Below are positions 33,164 to 41,692 of a stretch of 57,427 nucleotides of DNA, piece by piece; the stretch's first letter is position 1; every line of letters begins with the position of its first letter. The position numbers were made by a program, and so were the translations under genes. The stretch covers positions 1 through 57,427 of the forward strand of contig DASXYG010000027.1 in assembly GCA_036502625.1 (NCBI GenBank). The letters are read 5' to 3'. A model generated the notes under the pieces. The model had not been told where the DNA came from. It was given only the letters and a program-made list of their open reading frames with translations, and made no database searches. Source of the stretch: DASXYG01 sp036502625 (GTDB lineage Bacteria; Actinomycetota; Actinomycetes; Streptosporangiales; Streptosporangiaceae).

Positions 33164-33920
33164 CACAAAGGCCGCGCTCCGCGCGCGCTCCCCCCGCGAC
33201 CCTCCCGGAGCATGTCCAAGGCGGGGCCGCGGGGGCTGCCACCCGCGCGGCGCGGCCCCCCGCCACCACACAAAGGCCGCGCTCCGCGCGCGCTTTTCCC
33301 GCGACCTTCCTGAGGCGAATCCAAGGCGGGGCCGCGGGGGCTACGCCTCTACCCCCGCCGTATCCGGGGCGTCGTGCGCGGAGGACAGCCGCCCCACCCC
33401 CACATCCCAGATCCAGAGGCATCCGGGCGCCAGCCCCACGCCCCAACCTCGGAGACCCCGCCGCAAGAACGCGGGAGACCATCGCGCGCAGCGCAGCCCC
33501 ACCGCCGCACAAAGGCCGCGCTCCGCGCGCGCTCCCCCCGCGACCCTCCTGGAGCATGTCCAAGGCGGGGCCGCGGGGCTACGCCTCTACCCCCGCCGTA
33601 TCCGGGGCGTCGTGCGCGGGGGCGGCCGCTCCACCACAACACCCCAGCCCCGCGGCCCAACCCCGGAGAGGCCAGGCGCAAGGACGCGGAAGGCAGCCGC
33701 GCGCAGCGCGGCCCCCGCCGCACAAGAGTCGCGCTCTGCGCGCTCCCCCCGCGACCTTCCCGAGGCGCGTCCAAGGCAGGGCCACGGGGCTGCCACCCGC
33801 GCGGCGCGGCCCCCCGCCACCACAAAGGCCGCGCTCCGCGCGCGCTCCCCCCGCGACCCTCCTGGAGCATGTCCAAGGCGGGGCCGCAGGGCTACGCCTC
33901 TACCCCGCCCGATCCGGGGT
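33164..33920 (+). repeat. Array of A-type repeats with B-like segments
   Basis: Five copies of a core of about 73 bp (starts about 33164, 33269, 33508, 33721, 33821) running from CACAAAGGCCGCGCT through CCCCCCGCGACC to GGGGCCGCGGGGCT. Two copies (first and fourth) are followed by the linker GCCACCCGCGCGGCGCGG, and three by ACGCCTCTACCCCCGCC plus TATCCGGGGCGTCGTGCGCG (the last partial). Segments at about 33440-33505 and 33648-33718 resemble repeat B of the 15-17 kb region. The 837 bases between the C45 gene and the ABC permease hold no supportable gene; open frames are Pro/Arg/Ala-rich artefacts. Confidence 0.88.
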
Positions 33921-33938
33921 GACCTACGGGCCCCGGCC

Positions 33939-35483
33939 TCAGCTCGGGCTCGACGCGTTCGTTAGCAGTGCGAGGACGTCGAGGCGGCGCGCGGCGAATC
34001 GGCGCTCGGCCGCCCGGCCCAGCAGTACCGCGCAACACGCCCCAACCACCAGCCCGACCGGCACGGCCAGCCACTCAAGCCACCCCGTACGGCTGACCGC
34101 GCCCACGATGAGCAGCGCCGTGCCCGGCAGGGACGGGACCAGGATGAGCAATAGCGTCGCGTAGATCTTCACCGGCCAGGCCGGGGAGACGCCGCCGGCG
34201 GTGTCCAGGGTCTGCACGGCCGTGACGGAGGCCAGGGGCACCAGGCCGAGCGCGGCGCCGAGTAGTGCGGGCAGGAACGCCAGCACCCATGGCCACGCCC
34301 ACCCCTGCCCGCTGACCGCGGTGAGCAGCACGGTGAGGACGACCGCGTACGGAGCGACGACCAGGAACCACGCGGCCTGCCGCCCCCGGATGTCCGGCCG
34401 GATGCTGTCCGGCACCAGGACCACCAGGCGCAGGGCGAGGCCGTCCGAGCCGTACAGGTTGGCGCCGCCGGCGCCGGCGATCACGATCGTCAGCAACCCC
34501 GCGAACGGCAGCATCACGGTCGTGCCGTGCGCGATCGCCGGGACGCCCGCGACGCCGAGCCCGACGAGGCCGCCGAGCACCAGGAACGTCAGCCTGAGCG
34601 GGTCGCGGATCCAGGTGCGCACCTCCTTGGCGACGACCGCGCCGGTCGGCGTCGCGGGCAGAATCCGGCGGCGCGACCTGCGGAGGTGCTCACGGCGCGG
34701 CGCGCCGATCCGCCCGTCGAGGCGGCGGGCCAGCAGCGCGGGCCAGCCGCGGACGACGACCGCGATCAGCACGGCGAGCCCGAGCAGCGGCAGCACCGTG
34801 CGTACGGCGTCGCCGCGCCGCGCGCCGTCCACGGCGACCGCGGCCCACCCGGACGGCAGGATCCGCACGACGGCGCTCAGCACCGGCGCGCGCCCCTGCG
34901 TCAGCGCCGCGGCCAGCGACGGCAGGAGGCTGCCCACCACCGTGACCCCGCTGATCGCGACCGCCACCACGAGCGTGCCGAGCTCGCGGCCCCGCCGGGA
35001 CCCGGACGGGACGAGCGCCGCGACGAGCGTGGCCGACAGCCCGGTCAGCACCAGCGTCAGCGCGGCGCCCGCGACACCGGCCACGACCGGGCCGGGCCCG
35101 CCGCCGGCGCCGAGCGCGATGAGCGCGCCGAACGCCACGGCCATGACCGCCATCGCCGGGTCGGCCAGGCCGACGACGAGGAGCGCGTTGGCGAGCGTGC
35201 GCCGCGGGATGGGCAGCGTACGGAACAGCTCGAACCGCAGCGTCCCGCCGCCCCCGGCGAACGCGGCGTACGCGAGGCGGCCGGCGACCCAGACCGCCAT
35301 GGCGACCGCGACCACGTCCGACCCGGCGGCCGGACTCGGATACGCGGTCAGCCCGAGCAGGAGCGTCCCGACGGCGAGGACCAGGCCCAGCAGCCCCGCG
35401 ATGATCGCCGAGACGGTGCCGAACCGGGTCGCGCCCTGGTGCGCGAGCATGGCCGCGCGCATCCGGATCAGGACACGAGCCAC
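33939..35483 (-). CDS. ABC-2-type transporter membrane protein
   Basis: A 514 aa membrane protein with about 12 hydrophobic segments in two halves joined by a basic cytosolic loop (APRREHLRRSRRRILPATPTGAVVAKEVRTW). The pairing with a single-domain ATPase and the lack of a binding protein indicate an exporter. GTG 35483 overlaps the ATPase end by 16 bp; ATG 35462 is an alternative. Substrate is unknown. It is under the TetR gene at the head of the operon. Confidence 0.86.
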   Translation of the reverse strand: MARVLIRMRAAMLAHQGATRFGTVSAIIAGLLGLVLAVGTLLLGLTAYPSPAAGSDVVAVAMAVWVAGRLAYAAFAGGGGTLRFELFRTLPIPRRTLANALLVVGLADPAMAVMAVAFGALIALGAGGGPGPVVAGVAGAALTLVLTGLSATLVAALVPSGSRRGRELGTLVVAVAISGVTVVGSLLPSLAAALTQGRAPVLSAVVRILPSGWAAVAVDGARRGDAVRTVLPLLGLAVLIAVVVRGWPALLARRLDGRIGAPRREHLRRSRRRILPATPTGAVVAKEVRTWIRDPLRLTFLVLGGLVGLGVAGVPAIAHGTTVMLPFAGLLTIVIAGAGGANLYGSDGLALRLVVLVPDSIRPDIRGRQAAWFLVVAPYAVVLTVLLTAVSGQGWAWPWVLAFLPALLGAALGLVPLASVTAVQTLDTAGGVSPAWPVKIYATLLLILVPSLPGTALLIVGAVSRTGWLEWLAVPVGLVVGACCAVLLGRAAERRFAARRLDVLALLTNASSPS

Positions 35484-36217
35484 GAAAGCGCCCCCCGCTC
35501 CGGCCCGGCGCCGACGATGTCCGCGAACGCGTCCTCCAGCGTCTCCCCGCCGCGGACCTCCGCCAGCGTGCCCGCGGCGGCCACCTTTCCGTCGGCGAGC
35601 ACCGCGACGTGGTCGCAGAGCTGCTCCACCAGCGCCATGACGTGGCTGGAGAACACGACGGTGCGGCCCGTACGGGTGAAGGTGTGCAGGATCGACCGGA
35701 TCGTCGCGGCCGAGACCGGGTCGACGGCCTCGAACGGCTCGTCGAGCACGAGGACGTCCGGGCCGTGCAGGAGCGCCACGGCCAGCGCGATCTTCTTGCG
35801 CATGCCGGTCGAGTAGCCGGACACCAGCCGCCCGCCGGCGTCCTCCATGTCGAGCACCCGGAGCAGCTCGCCGATCCGCGACGCCACCAGATCGCCGTCG
35901 AGCCCGCGCAGCAGGCCCATGTACGTCAGCAGCTCGGTGCCGGTCAGCCGCTGCGGCAGGGACTCGCCGTCGGGCAGCACCCCGAGCCTGCGCTTCGCCT
36001 CGACCGGCTGCTCCCACACGTCGTAGCCGAGGACGCACGACGTTCCGGCGTCCGGCCGCAGCAGCCCGACGGCCATGGACAGCGCCGTCGTCTTGCCCGC
36101 GCCATTGGGGCCGACGAGCCCGAAGAACGAGCCGCGCTCCACCGTCAGGTCGACGCCGTCGACGGCGATCGTGTCGCCGAACGCCTTGCGCAGCCCGCGG
36201 AGTTCGATCGCCGTCAC
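35468..36217 (-). CDS. ABC exporter ATPase
   Basis: A 249 aa single nucleotide-binding domain: Walker A GPNGAGKTT, signature YSTGMRKKIALAVALL (a divergent LSGGQ, common in ABC-2 exporters), Walker B VLVLDEPFEAVD and switch His in VVFSSHVM. The GTG start at 36217 overlaps the TetR stop by 4 bp (GTGA), so regulator and exporter are translated as one unit. Confidence 0.92.
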   Translation of the reverse strand: MTAIELRGLRKAFGDTIAVDGVDLTVERGSFFGLVGPNGAGKTTALSMAVGLLRPDAGTSCVLGYDVWEQPVEAKRRLGVLPDGESLPQRLTGTELLTYMGLLRGLDGDLVASRIGELLRVLDMEDAGGRLVSGYSTGMRKKIALAVALLHGPDVLVLDEPFEAVDPVSAATIRSILHTFTRTGRTVVFSSHVMALVEQLCDHVAVLADGKVAAAGTLAEVRGGETLEDAFADIVGAGPERGALSWLVS

Positions 36218-36771
36218 GTGGCCAGCCCTTCCATGACGAGTGCCAGCAGCCGGTCGACCCTAGCGCTGCTGTGCTCGCCCGCCCAGGCCACCCCGGCGGC
36301 CAGCGTGAACAGCTCCGTCGACGTGACGTCGGCGCGGATCTCGCCCGCCTCCTGCGCGCGGGTGAGCAACCGCGCGGCCTGCCCGCGCATGGCCGCGCAG
36401 GACGCGTGCAGCTCCGACTCCTTGTCCTGCAACGCGGCCAGTACGGACGCCGGCAGGCCCCGGTACGCCTTCGCGCTCGTCACGAAGTCGCGCAGCCATG
36501 CGGTCAGCGCCTCCGTGGGCGACGCCGCATCGCGCAGCCCGGCCGCGCGGTCGCGCAGCGTGTCGAAGCGCTGACGGGTGACGGCCTCCAGCAGCGCCTC
36601 CCGCGTCGGGAAGTGCCGGTACAGCGTGCCGATGCCCAGGCCCGCACGGCGCGCGACGTCGCGCAGCGACGCGTCCGTGCCCTGCTCGGTGAGGCACTCG
36701 CGGGCGGCTTCGAGCAGCCGGTCGTAGTTGCGCCGGGCGTCGGCGCGCAGCGCGGGCTCGCCCGTGGCCAT
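36214..36771 (-). CDS. TetR-family regulator of the ABC exporter operon
   Basis: A 185 aa TetR protein: LRADARRNYDRLLEAARECLTEQGTDASLRDVARRAGLGIGTLYRHFPTREALLEAV, with the C-terminal domain of the TetR_C/AcrR-like group (LTAWLRDFVTSAKAYRGLPASVLAAL). It heads the operon TetR-ATPase-permease and is divergent from an NmrA-like reductase. Two identical palindromes in the 118 bp between them are its probable operators. Confidence 0.9.
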   Translation of the reverse strand: MATGEPALRADARRNYDRLLEAARECLTEQGTDASLRDVARRAGLGIGTLYRHFPTREALLEAVTRQRFDTLRDRAAGLRDAASPTEALTAWLRDFVTSAKAYRGLPASVLAALQDKESELHASCAAMRGQAARLLTRAQEAGEIRADVTSTELFTLAAGVAWAGEHSSARVDRLLALVMEGLAT

Positions 36772-36790
36772 GCGTACCCCCTTGCCAACC

Positions 36791-36825
36791 GGAGCACTGC
36801 TCCGTAAGGTTCGGAGCAGTGCTCC
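36791..36825. promoter_or_regulatory. Twin palindromic operators in the TetR/NmrA divergent promoter
   Basis: Two copies of GGAGCA-N-TGCTCC: GGAGCACTGCTCC (36791-36803) and GGAGCAGTGCTCC (36813-36825). Their centres are 22 bp apart, two helical turns, so dimers would bind the same face. The pair is also an overall inverted repeat. The position 20-33 bp before the TetR start and between divergent genes fits autoregulation and control of both sides. Confidence 0.78.
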
Positions 36826-36889
36826 GGAAGACGTCTGGAGCCTATCCCATCCCCTGTCCATACGGGGATCCGGCGATGAGGAGACGGTT

Positions 36890-37780
36890 GTGAGCGGTAC
36901 GGACGGACGGGTTCTGGTGACGGGCGCGACCGGGAAGCAGGGCGGCGCCGCGGCGGCCGCGCTGCTGCGCGACGGGTGGCGGGTGCGGGCGCTGACCCGC
37001 GACCCGTCGAGCCCGGCCGCGCGGGCGCTGGCCGCCGCCGGCGCCGAGGTCGTGCGCGGCGAGATGGCCGACCGCGCGTCGCTCGACGCGGCCGTGCGCG
37101 GCGCCGACGGCGTGTTCAGCGTGCAGCGGGCCGCCGGCGTGATGTCCGGGGGCGCGGTGGACGACGAGGTGCGGCTGGGCGTGAACGTGGCCGACGCCGC
37201 GCTGGCCGCGGGCGTACGGCACCTGGTGTACACGTCGGTCGGCGGCGCCGACCGGAACACCGGCGTCCCGTCCTGGGAGACGAAGGCCGTCATCGAGCGG
37301 CACATCGCGGACATCGGCCTGTCGGCGACCGTCCTGCGCCCGGTGATGTTCATGGAGAACCACGCGAGCCCCTGGGTCGGCGTACGGCCGGACGGCACGC
37401 TCCGGAGCTTCCTCCCGGCGGACCGCAAGATCCAGCAGATCGCCGTCGAGGACATCGGCGCGTTCGCCGCGCTGGCCTTCGCCGACCCGGACGCGTACGC
37501 CGGGCGGGCGATCGAACTGGCCGGCGACGAGCTCACGTTCACCGAGATCACCGCGGCCATCAGCGCCGCGGCCGGCCGCCCGGTGCGCTTCGAGCACGTC
37601 ACACCCGAGGAGATGTACGGCGAGCTCGGCGCCCCCGTACGCGCCCTGTCGTCGGCGGACGCGCCCGTCTGGCGGGCCGACATCCCCGCCCTGCGCGCCG
37701 AGTACCCGCCCCTGCTCACCTTCGACGCCTGGCTCAAGAAGACCGGCGCGCGGCTGATCGAAGCGCGCCTCGCCGCCTAG
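36890..37780 (+). CDS. NmrA-like NAD(P)-binding protein
   Basis: A 296 aa atypical SDR of the NmrA/HSCARG kind. Cofactor loop VTGATGKQGGAAAAALL, then ALTRDPSSPAARALAAAGAEVVRGE, and the YTSVGGADRNTGVPSWETKAVIERHI segment typical of these redox-sensing or quinone-reductase-like proteins. GTG 36890 has GAGGAG upstream. Because it shares the twin-operator region with a TetR-exporter operon it may detoxify the same compound. Its end overlaps the MBL gene by 4 bp, convergently. Confidence 0.88.
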   Translation: MSGTDGRVLVTGATGKQGGAAAAALLRDGWRVRALTRDPSSPAARALAAAGAEVVRGEMADRASLDAAVRGADGVFSVQRAAGVMSGGAVDDEVRLGVNVADAALAAGVRHLVYTSVGGADRNTGVPSWETKAVIERHIADIGLSATVLRPVMFMENHASPWVGVRPDGTLRSFLPADRKIQQIAVEDIGAFAALAFADPDAYAGRAIELAGDELTFTEITAAISAAAGRPVRFEHVTPEEMYGELGAPVRALSSADAPVWRADIPALRAEYPPLLTFDAWLKKTGARLIEARLAA

Positions 37781-38595
37781 TCGTCGGCGACCCACTCCAG
37801 GTAGCGCTCGGCCGACCGTTGCACGGCGGCGGCACCGTCCTCCGGGACGATCCGCCGCCACCAGGCGCCGTACACCTTGTCGAACGCGTACGGCCGGACC
37901 ATCTCCACCGCCCGGCGCACCACGCGGGGCCGCTCGGGGATCAGGTTCGGGTAGCTGCGCATGAAGCTCACCCACCGGCGGTCCATCACCACCTGGAAGA
38001 TGTCGCCGCTGAACAGCGCGCCGCGACCGTTCTCGGCGTCGCGCCAGTGCAGCACGCTGCCGCCGGCGAAGTGGACGCCGGTGTTCAGCAGCGTCAGCCC
38101 CGGCGCCAGCTCGTGCGAACCGCCCTTCCACAGCTCGATGCGCGGCCCCCGGCGGCCGAGCCACCGCTCGTCGGACGCGTGGACGTACACGGGCGCGCCG
38201 AACACCTCGGACCACTCGACGATCGTGGAGTAGTAGTGCGGGTGGCTGATCGCGATCGCGGAGATGCCGCCGAGTTCGCGGACGCGCGCGATCATGTCGT
38301 CGTCGAGGTACGGCACGCAGTCCCACAGCACGTTCCCGTGTGCCGTACGCAGCAGCAGCGCCCGCTGCCCGATCGCGAACGACGGCGTCACGCCGACGCC
38401 GACCACATCGGGCCCCTCGTCCTCGATGCGCCCGGTGTGCTCACCCGCGCGCAGCTCCGCCAGGGTCGTCCACCGCTGCCCGTCCCAGCCGACGTACTGC
38501 CGGTCGTCCAGGCAGATCGGGCAGTCCTCACGCGGTTCCGCGTACTGGACCCCGCACGTCACGCAGATCGGCAGGTCCGCTCCGTCGCCACTCAT
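37777..38595 (-). CDS. Metallo-beta-lactamase-fold protein with N-terminal zinc ribbon
   Basis: A 272 aa MBL-fold protein. The first 30 residues hold two CxxC knuckles (Cys11/Cys14, Cys25/Cys28), a rubredoxin-like zinc ribbon. The MBL domain has SHPHYYS in place of HxHxDH: His118 and His120 are kept, but the second-site Asp and His are Tyr and Ser. His175 (TGVHFAGGS) and Asp198 (FSGDIF) are present; the last His is not obvious (VYGAWW). It may bind one metal or have lost hydrolase activity. It may be co-transcribed with the acyl-CoA dehydrogenase gene 48 bp upstream. Confidence 0.85.
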   Translation of the reverse strand: MSGDGADLPICVTCGVQYAEPREDCPICLDDRQYVGWDGQRWTTLAELRAGEHTGRIEDEGPDVVGVGVTPSFAIGQRALLLRTAHGNVLWDCVPYLDDDMIARVRELGGISAIAISHPHYYSTIVEWSEVFGAPVYVHASDERWLGRRGPRIELWKGGSHELAPGLTLLNTGVHFAGGSVLHWRDAENGRGALFSGDIFQVVMDRRWVSFMRSYPNLIPERPRVVRRAVEMVRPYAFDKVYGAWWRRIVPEDGAAAVQRSAERYLEWVADD

Positions 38596-38643
38596 ACGCC
38601 GAGTATGGCAAATCGCCGGAACCGGACCTGCCGAGCCGGACGG

Positions 38644-39840
38644 TCAGCGGAACGCGGAGATGCCGGTCACGGCCTGGCCGATGGTCAGCGCGTGGATCTC
38701 GGCGGTGCCCTCGTACGTCAGGACCGTCTCCAGGTTCGTCATGTGCCGCATGACCGGGTACTCCAGCGTGATGCCGTTCGCGCCGAGCACCGTGCGCGCG
38801 GAGCGGGCCACCCGCAGCGCGGCCGTCGTGTTCGCGTACTTGCCGAAGCTGACGTGGTTGTGGTGGCAGTCGCCGGCGTCCTTCATCCGGCCGATGTGCA
38901 GCGACGTCAGGTTGGCCTGGTTGACGTCCACGATCATCTCGGCGAGCTTGCCCTGGGTGAGCTGGAAGCCGGCGATCGGCTTGCCGAACTGCTCGCGGGT
39001 CGTGGCGTAGTCGAGCGCCGCCTCGTAGCAGGCGCGCGCCGCGCCGCCCGCGCCCCACACGATGCCGTACCGCGCCTCGTTCAGGCAGGACAGCGGCGCC
39101 TTCAGCCCCTCGGCCTCCGGCAGCCGCGCCGACGCGGGCAGCCGTACGCCCTCGAGGATCAGCTCGCTGGTGATCGACGCGCGCAGCGACACCTTCTTGT
39201 GGATGACGCGCGTGTCGAAGCCGGGGGTGGTCGTCGGGACGAGGAACCCGCGGATGCCGTCGTCGGTCCGCGCCCACACGATGGCCACGTCCGCGATCGA
39301 CCCGTTGGTGATCCACATCTTGGTGCCGTCGATCACCCAGTCGTCGCCATCGCGCCGCGCCCGCGTCCGCATCGAGCCCGGGTCGCTGCCGGAGTCGGGC
39401 TCGGTCAGGCCGAAGCAGCCGATCGCGTCGCCGGCGGCCATCTTCGGCAGCCACTCCTGCTTCTGCTCCTCCGACCCGTACTTGTGGATCGCCGCCATGG
39501 CCAGCGACCCCTGCACGGACAAGAAGCTGCGCAGCCCGCTGTCGACGGCCTCCATCTCGCGGCAGGCCAGCCCGTACATCACGTTGCTCGCGCCCGCGCA
39601 GCCGTAGCCGTCGAGGTGCATGCCGAAGATGCCGAGGTCGCCCATCGACTTCGCCAGGGCCCGCGGCTCGGGGATCGTGCCCGCCTCGTACCAGTCGGCG
39701 ACGTGCGGCAGCAGCTCCTTGGCCGCGTAGTCGCGCACGGTGTCGCGGATGGCCCGCTCCTCCTCGCCGAGGTCGCGGTCGACGGCCAGGTAGTCGTGCG
39801 GGTCGGGGGCGGACGGCTTGCGGTTCGTGTCGGCGCTCAT
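38644..39840 (-). CDS. Acyl-CoA dehydrogenase, glutaryl-CoA dehydrogenase-like
   Basis: A 398 aa flavoprotein. Motifs: CFGLTEPDSGSDPGSMRTRA (FAD/substrate loop), KMWITNGSIADVAIVWA, YATTREQFGKPIAGFQLTQGKLAEM, and the catalytic Glu in VLTYEGTAEIH. The pattern is that of GcdH-type enzymes, which oxidise and decarboxylate glutaryl-CoA, although similar proteins act on other short acyl-CoAs. It follows the CoA-transferase gene by 34 bp in one operon; together they could activate and oxidise a dicarboxylic acid. Confidence 0.9.
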   Translation of the reverse strand: MSADTNRKPSAPDPHDYLAVDRDLGEEERAIRDTVRDYAAKELLPHVADWYEAGTIPEPRALAKSMGDLGIFGMHLDGYGCAGASNVMYGLACREMEAVDSGLRSFLSVQGSLAMAAIHKYGSEEQKQEWLPKMAAGDAIGCFGLTEPDSGSDPGSMRTRARRDGDDWVIDGTKMWITNGSIADVAIVWARTDDGIRGFLVPTTTPGFDTRVIHKKVSLRASITSELILEGVRLPASARLPEAEGLKAPLSCLNEARYGIVWGAGGAARACYEAALDYATTREQFGKPIAGFQLTQGKLAEMIVDVNQANLTSLHIGRMKDAGDCHHNHVSFGKYANTTAALRVARSARTVLGANGITLEYPVMRHMTNLETVLTYEGTAEIHALTIGQAVTGISAFR

Positions 39841-39874
39841 GTCCTCAACCTTCGTTCTCAGGTGGGCGTACGGG

Positions 39875-41107
39875 TCAGGCGTCCTGCTCGGCCGGTTCCG
39901 CCTGGCGGACGACGCCGCGCTTCTCCAGCTCGGCGATGCGGTCGGCGGCGACGCCGAGGTCCGCGAGGATCTCCCGGGTGTGCTCGCCCAGGCGGGGCGG
40001 CGGCGTGGTCGTCCACATCTCCCCGCCGTCGCTGTCGGCGAACCCGGGGCGTACCTGCGCGAGCGGGCCGGCCGTCGGGTGGTCCACGGTGAACGTCGCG
40101 GACCGGCCGGCGTCGGCGGCGGCCCGTACGGCCTCAAGGACGCCGCGGATCTTCCCGACCGGCACCCCGGCGGCGTTCAGCTCCTCCACCCACTCCTCGC
40201 CGGGCCGCGCGCTCAGCTCGCCGGACAGCTCGGGGATCAGGGCGTCGCGATTGCGCACCCGGTCGGAGTTCGTCGCGAACCGCGGGTCCTCGGCCAGGTC
40301 ATCGCGGCCGAGCACCGCGCACAGCCGGCGGTACTGCGCGTCGTTCCCCGCGGCGACGGTGATCCAGCCGTCGGCGACCGGCAGCGTCTCGTACGGCACC
40401 ACGCTGGCGTGCGCGTTGCCGTACCGCTTCGCCTCGTTCCCCGACACCAGCGCCGACTGCACCACGTTGACCAGGCCGGACAGCGCGGAGTCGAGCAGCG
40501 AGACCACGACGTGCTCGCCCTTGCCGGTGGCCTGGCGGCGGTACAGCGCCGCGTTGATCGCGACGGCCGCGTTCAGCGCCGTCAGCACGTCCGTGATGGC
40601 CACGCCCACCTTGGACGGCACGCCGTCGACCTCGCCCGTGATGTGCATGAACCCGGTCTCGGCCTGCAGCACCGCGTCGAAGCCCGGCCGGTCCGACGGC
40701 TCGCGGCCGTCGCCGAACGCGCTGATCGAGCAGTACACGACGCCCGGGTTTCCGGCGGCGATCTCGTCGTAGCCGAGCCCCAGCCGCGCGGCCACGCCCG
40801 GCCGGAAGTTCTCGATCACCACGTCGGCGCCCGCGCAGAGGTCGCGGACGACGGCGAGCCCGTCCGGGTCCTTCATGTCGACGGCCAGGTCGCGCTTGCC
40901 GCGGTTGGTGGACAGGTAGTACGCGCTCTCGCCGCCGATGTCCGGCGGCCCCCAATGGCGGGTGTCGTCGCCGCGTTCGGGATGCTCCACCTTGACGACC
41001 TCGGCGCCGAGGTCGGCGAGCAGCATGGTGGCGTACGGCCCGGACAGGACGCGGGCGAGCTCCACCACGCGCACACCGGCGAGCGGCTTGTCCTGGGATG
41101 ACGTCAT
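39875..41107 (-). CDS. CaiB/BaiF (family III) CoA transferase
   Basis: A 410 aa CoA transferase: LAGVRVVELARVLSGPYATMLLADLGAEVVKVE at the N-terminus, NRGKRDLAVDMK, VIENFRPGVAARLGLGYD, and DRPGFDAVLQAETG carrying the catalytic Asp. Members move CoA between carboxylic acids. Its ATG overlaps the DUF3870 stop (ATGA). Glutaryl- or succinyl-CoA exchange is likely given the GcdH-like neighbour. Confidence 0.92.
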   Translation of the reverse strand: MTSSQDKPLAGVRVVELARVLSGPYATMLLADLGAEVVKVEHPERGDDTRHWGPPDIGGESAYYLSTNRGKRDLAVDMKDPDGLAVVRDLCAGADVVIENFRPGVAARLGLGYDEIAAGNPGVVYCSISAFGDGREPSDRPGFDAVLQAETGFMHITGEVDGVPSKVGVAITDVLTALNAAVAINAALYRRQATGKGEHVVVSLLDSALSGLVNVVQSALVSGNEAKRYGNAHASVVPYETLPVADGWITVAAGNDAQYRRLCAVLGRDDLAEDPRFATNSDRVRNRDALIPELSGELSARPGEEWVEELNAAGVPVGKIRGVLEAVRAAADAGRSATFTVDHPTAGPLAQVRPGFADSDGGEMWTTTPPPRLGEHTREILADLGVAADRIAELEKRGVVRQAEPAEQDA

Positions 41108-41469
41108 GCGGGGCCCTTTCGTTCCGCGTGCGTGCCCAGGACCGTCTCCAGGCAGCGCCGCAACGCGGTGAGCAGCGCGGATCCGGACTGGCCCAGGTAA
41201 CGGCGCTGGACACGCTCGACGATGACGGTCAGATCGGTGAACACGGACAGGCCTTCGACGAGGGACGCGAAGAACGCGCGTGCCGTGCCGGTCAGCAGCG
41301 TGGTGTCGGCGGCCACGATGCGGCCGTCGTCCAGGTCGACGACGAGGATCACGCCGACGCGTTCGTACTGCGAATGGCTCGCGACGCTGTCCGGCAGGCG
41401 CGCGTAGCCGGAGAACAGCACCGTGTTCTCGCCCGCGAACCGGGGATCCGTCGACGGATTGCCGTCCAT
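41104..41469 (-). CDS. DUF3870 protein
   Basis: A 121 aa protein matching DUF3870: TVLFSGYARLPDSVASHSQYERVGVILVVDLDDGRIVAADTTLL, then SLVEGLSVFTDLTVIVERVQRRYLGQSGSALLTALRRC. Function is unknown; such genes adjoin acyl-CoA metabolism genes elsewhere. ATG 41469 has AGGAAGGG just upstream. First gene of the operon DUF3870-CoA transferase-acyl-CoA dehydrogenase. Confidence 0.82.
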   Translation of the reverse strand: MDGNPSTDPRFAGENTVLFSGYARLPDSVASHSQYERVGVILVVDLDDGRIVAADTTLLTGTARAFFASLVEGLSVFTDLTVIVERVQRRYLGQSGSALLTALRRCLETVLGTHAERKGPA

Positions 41470-41635
41470 GCTGCCCTTCCTGGCCCACCGGCCCCCGCAG
41501 TATGCGGGCACGCCGGATGTGAGTGCGGCTGGGGGTCTGTCGCCTGGTGGGACCGCGGACGGCGCTCCCCGGCGAGAGGGCAGCACGCCCAGTATGCCGC
41601 CCCCGCCCCGGTGAGACGTACCCGGCCCCGGGACA

Positions 41636-41675
41636 CGGCGATGCCCGCCCGGGTGACCCGGTGCGGGCATCGCCG
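41636..41675 (-). terminator. Long hairpin ending the betaine ABC operon
   Basis: CGGCGATGCCCGC (41636-41648) pairs perfectly with GCGGGCATCGCCG (41663-41675). The loop itself forms CCGGG-TGA-CCCGG, so the stem is nearly 18 bp. It begins 18 bases after the stop of the last binding-protein gene. Confidence 0.88.
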
Positions 41676-41692
41676 TACGGACGCGTGGCGCG

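Noticed and set aside
33164..33920. The repeat array read as a CRISPR
   Set aside because: Copies are about 73 bp with recurring linkers, not short repeats with unique spacers, and no cas genes are present.
33374..33922. Several open frames on both strands inside the repeat array
   Set aside because: Pro/Arg/Ala-rich, made of the repeats, no RBS or family resemblance.
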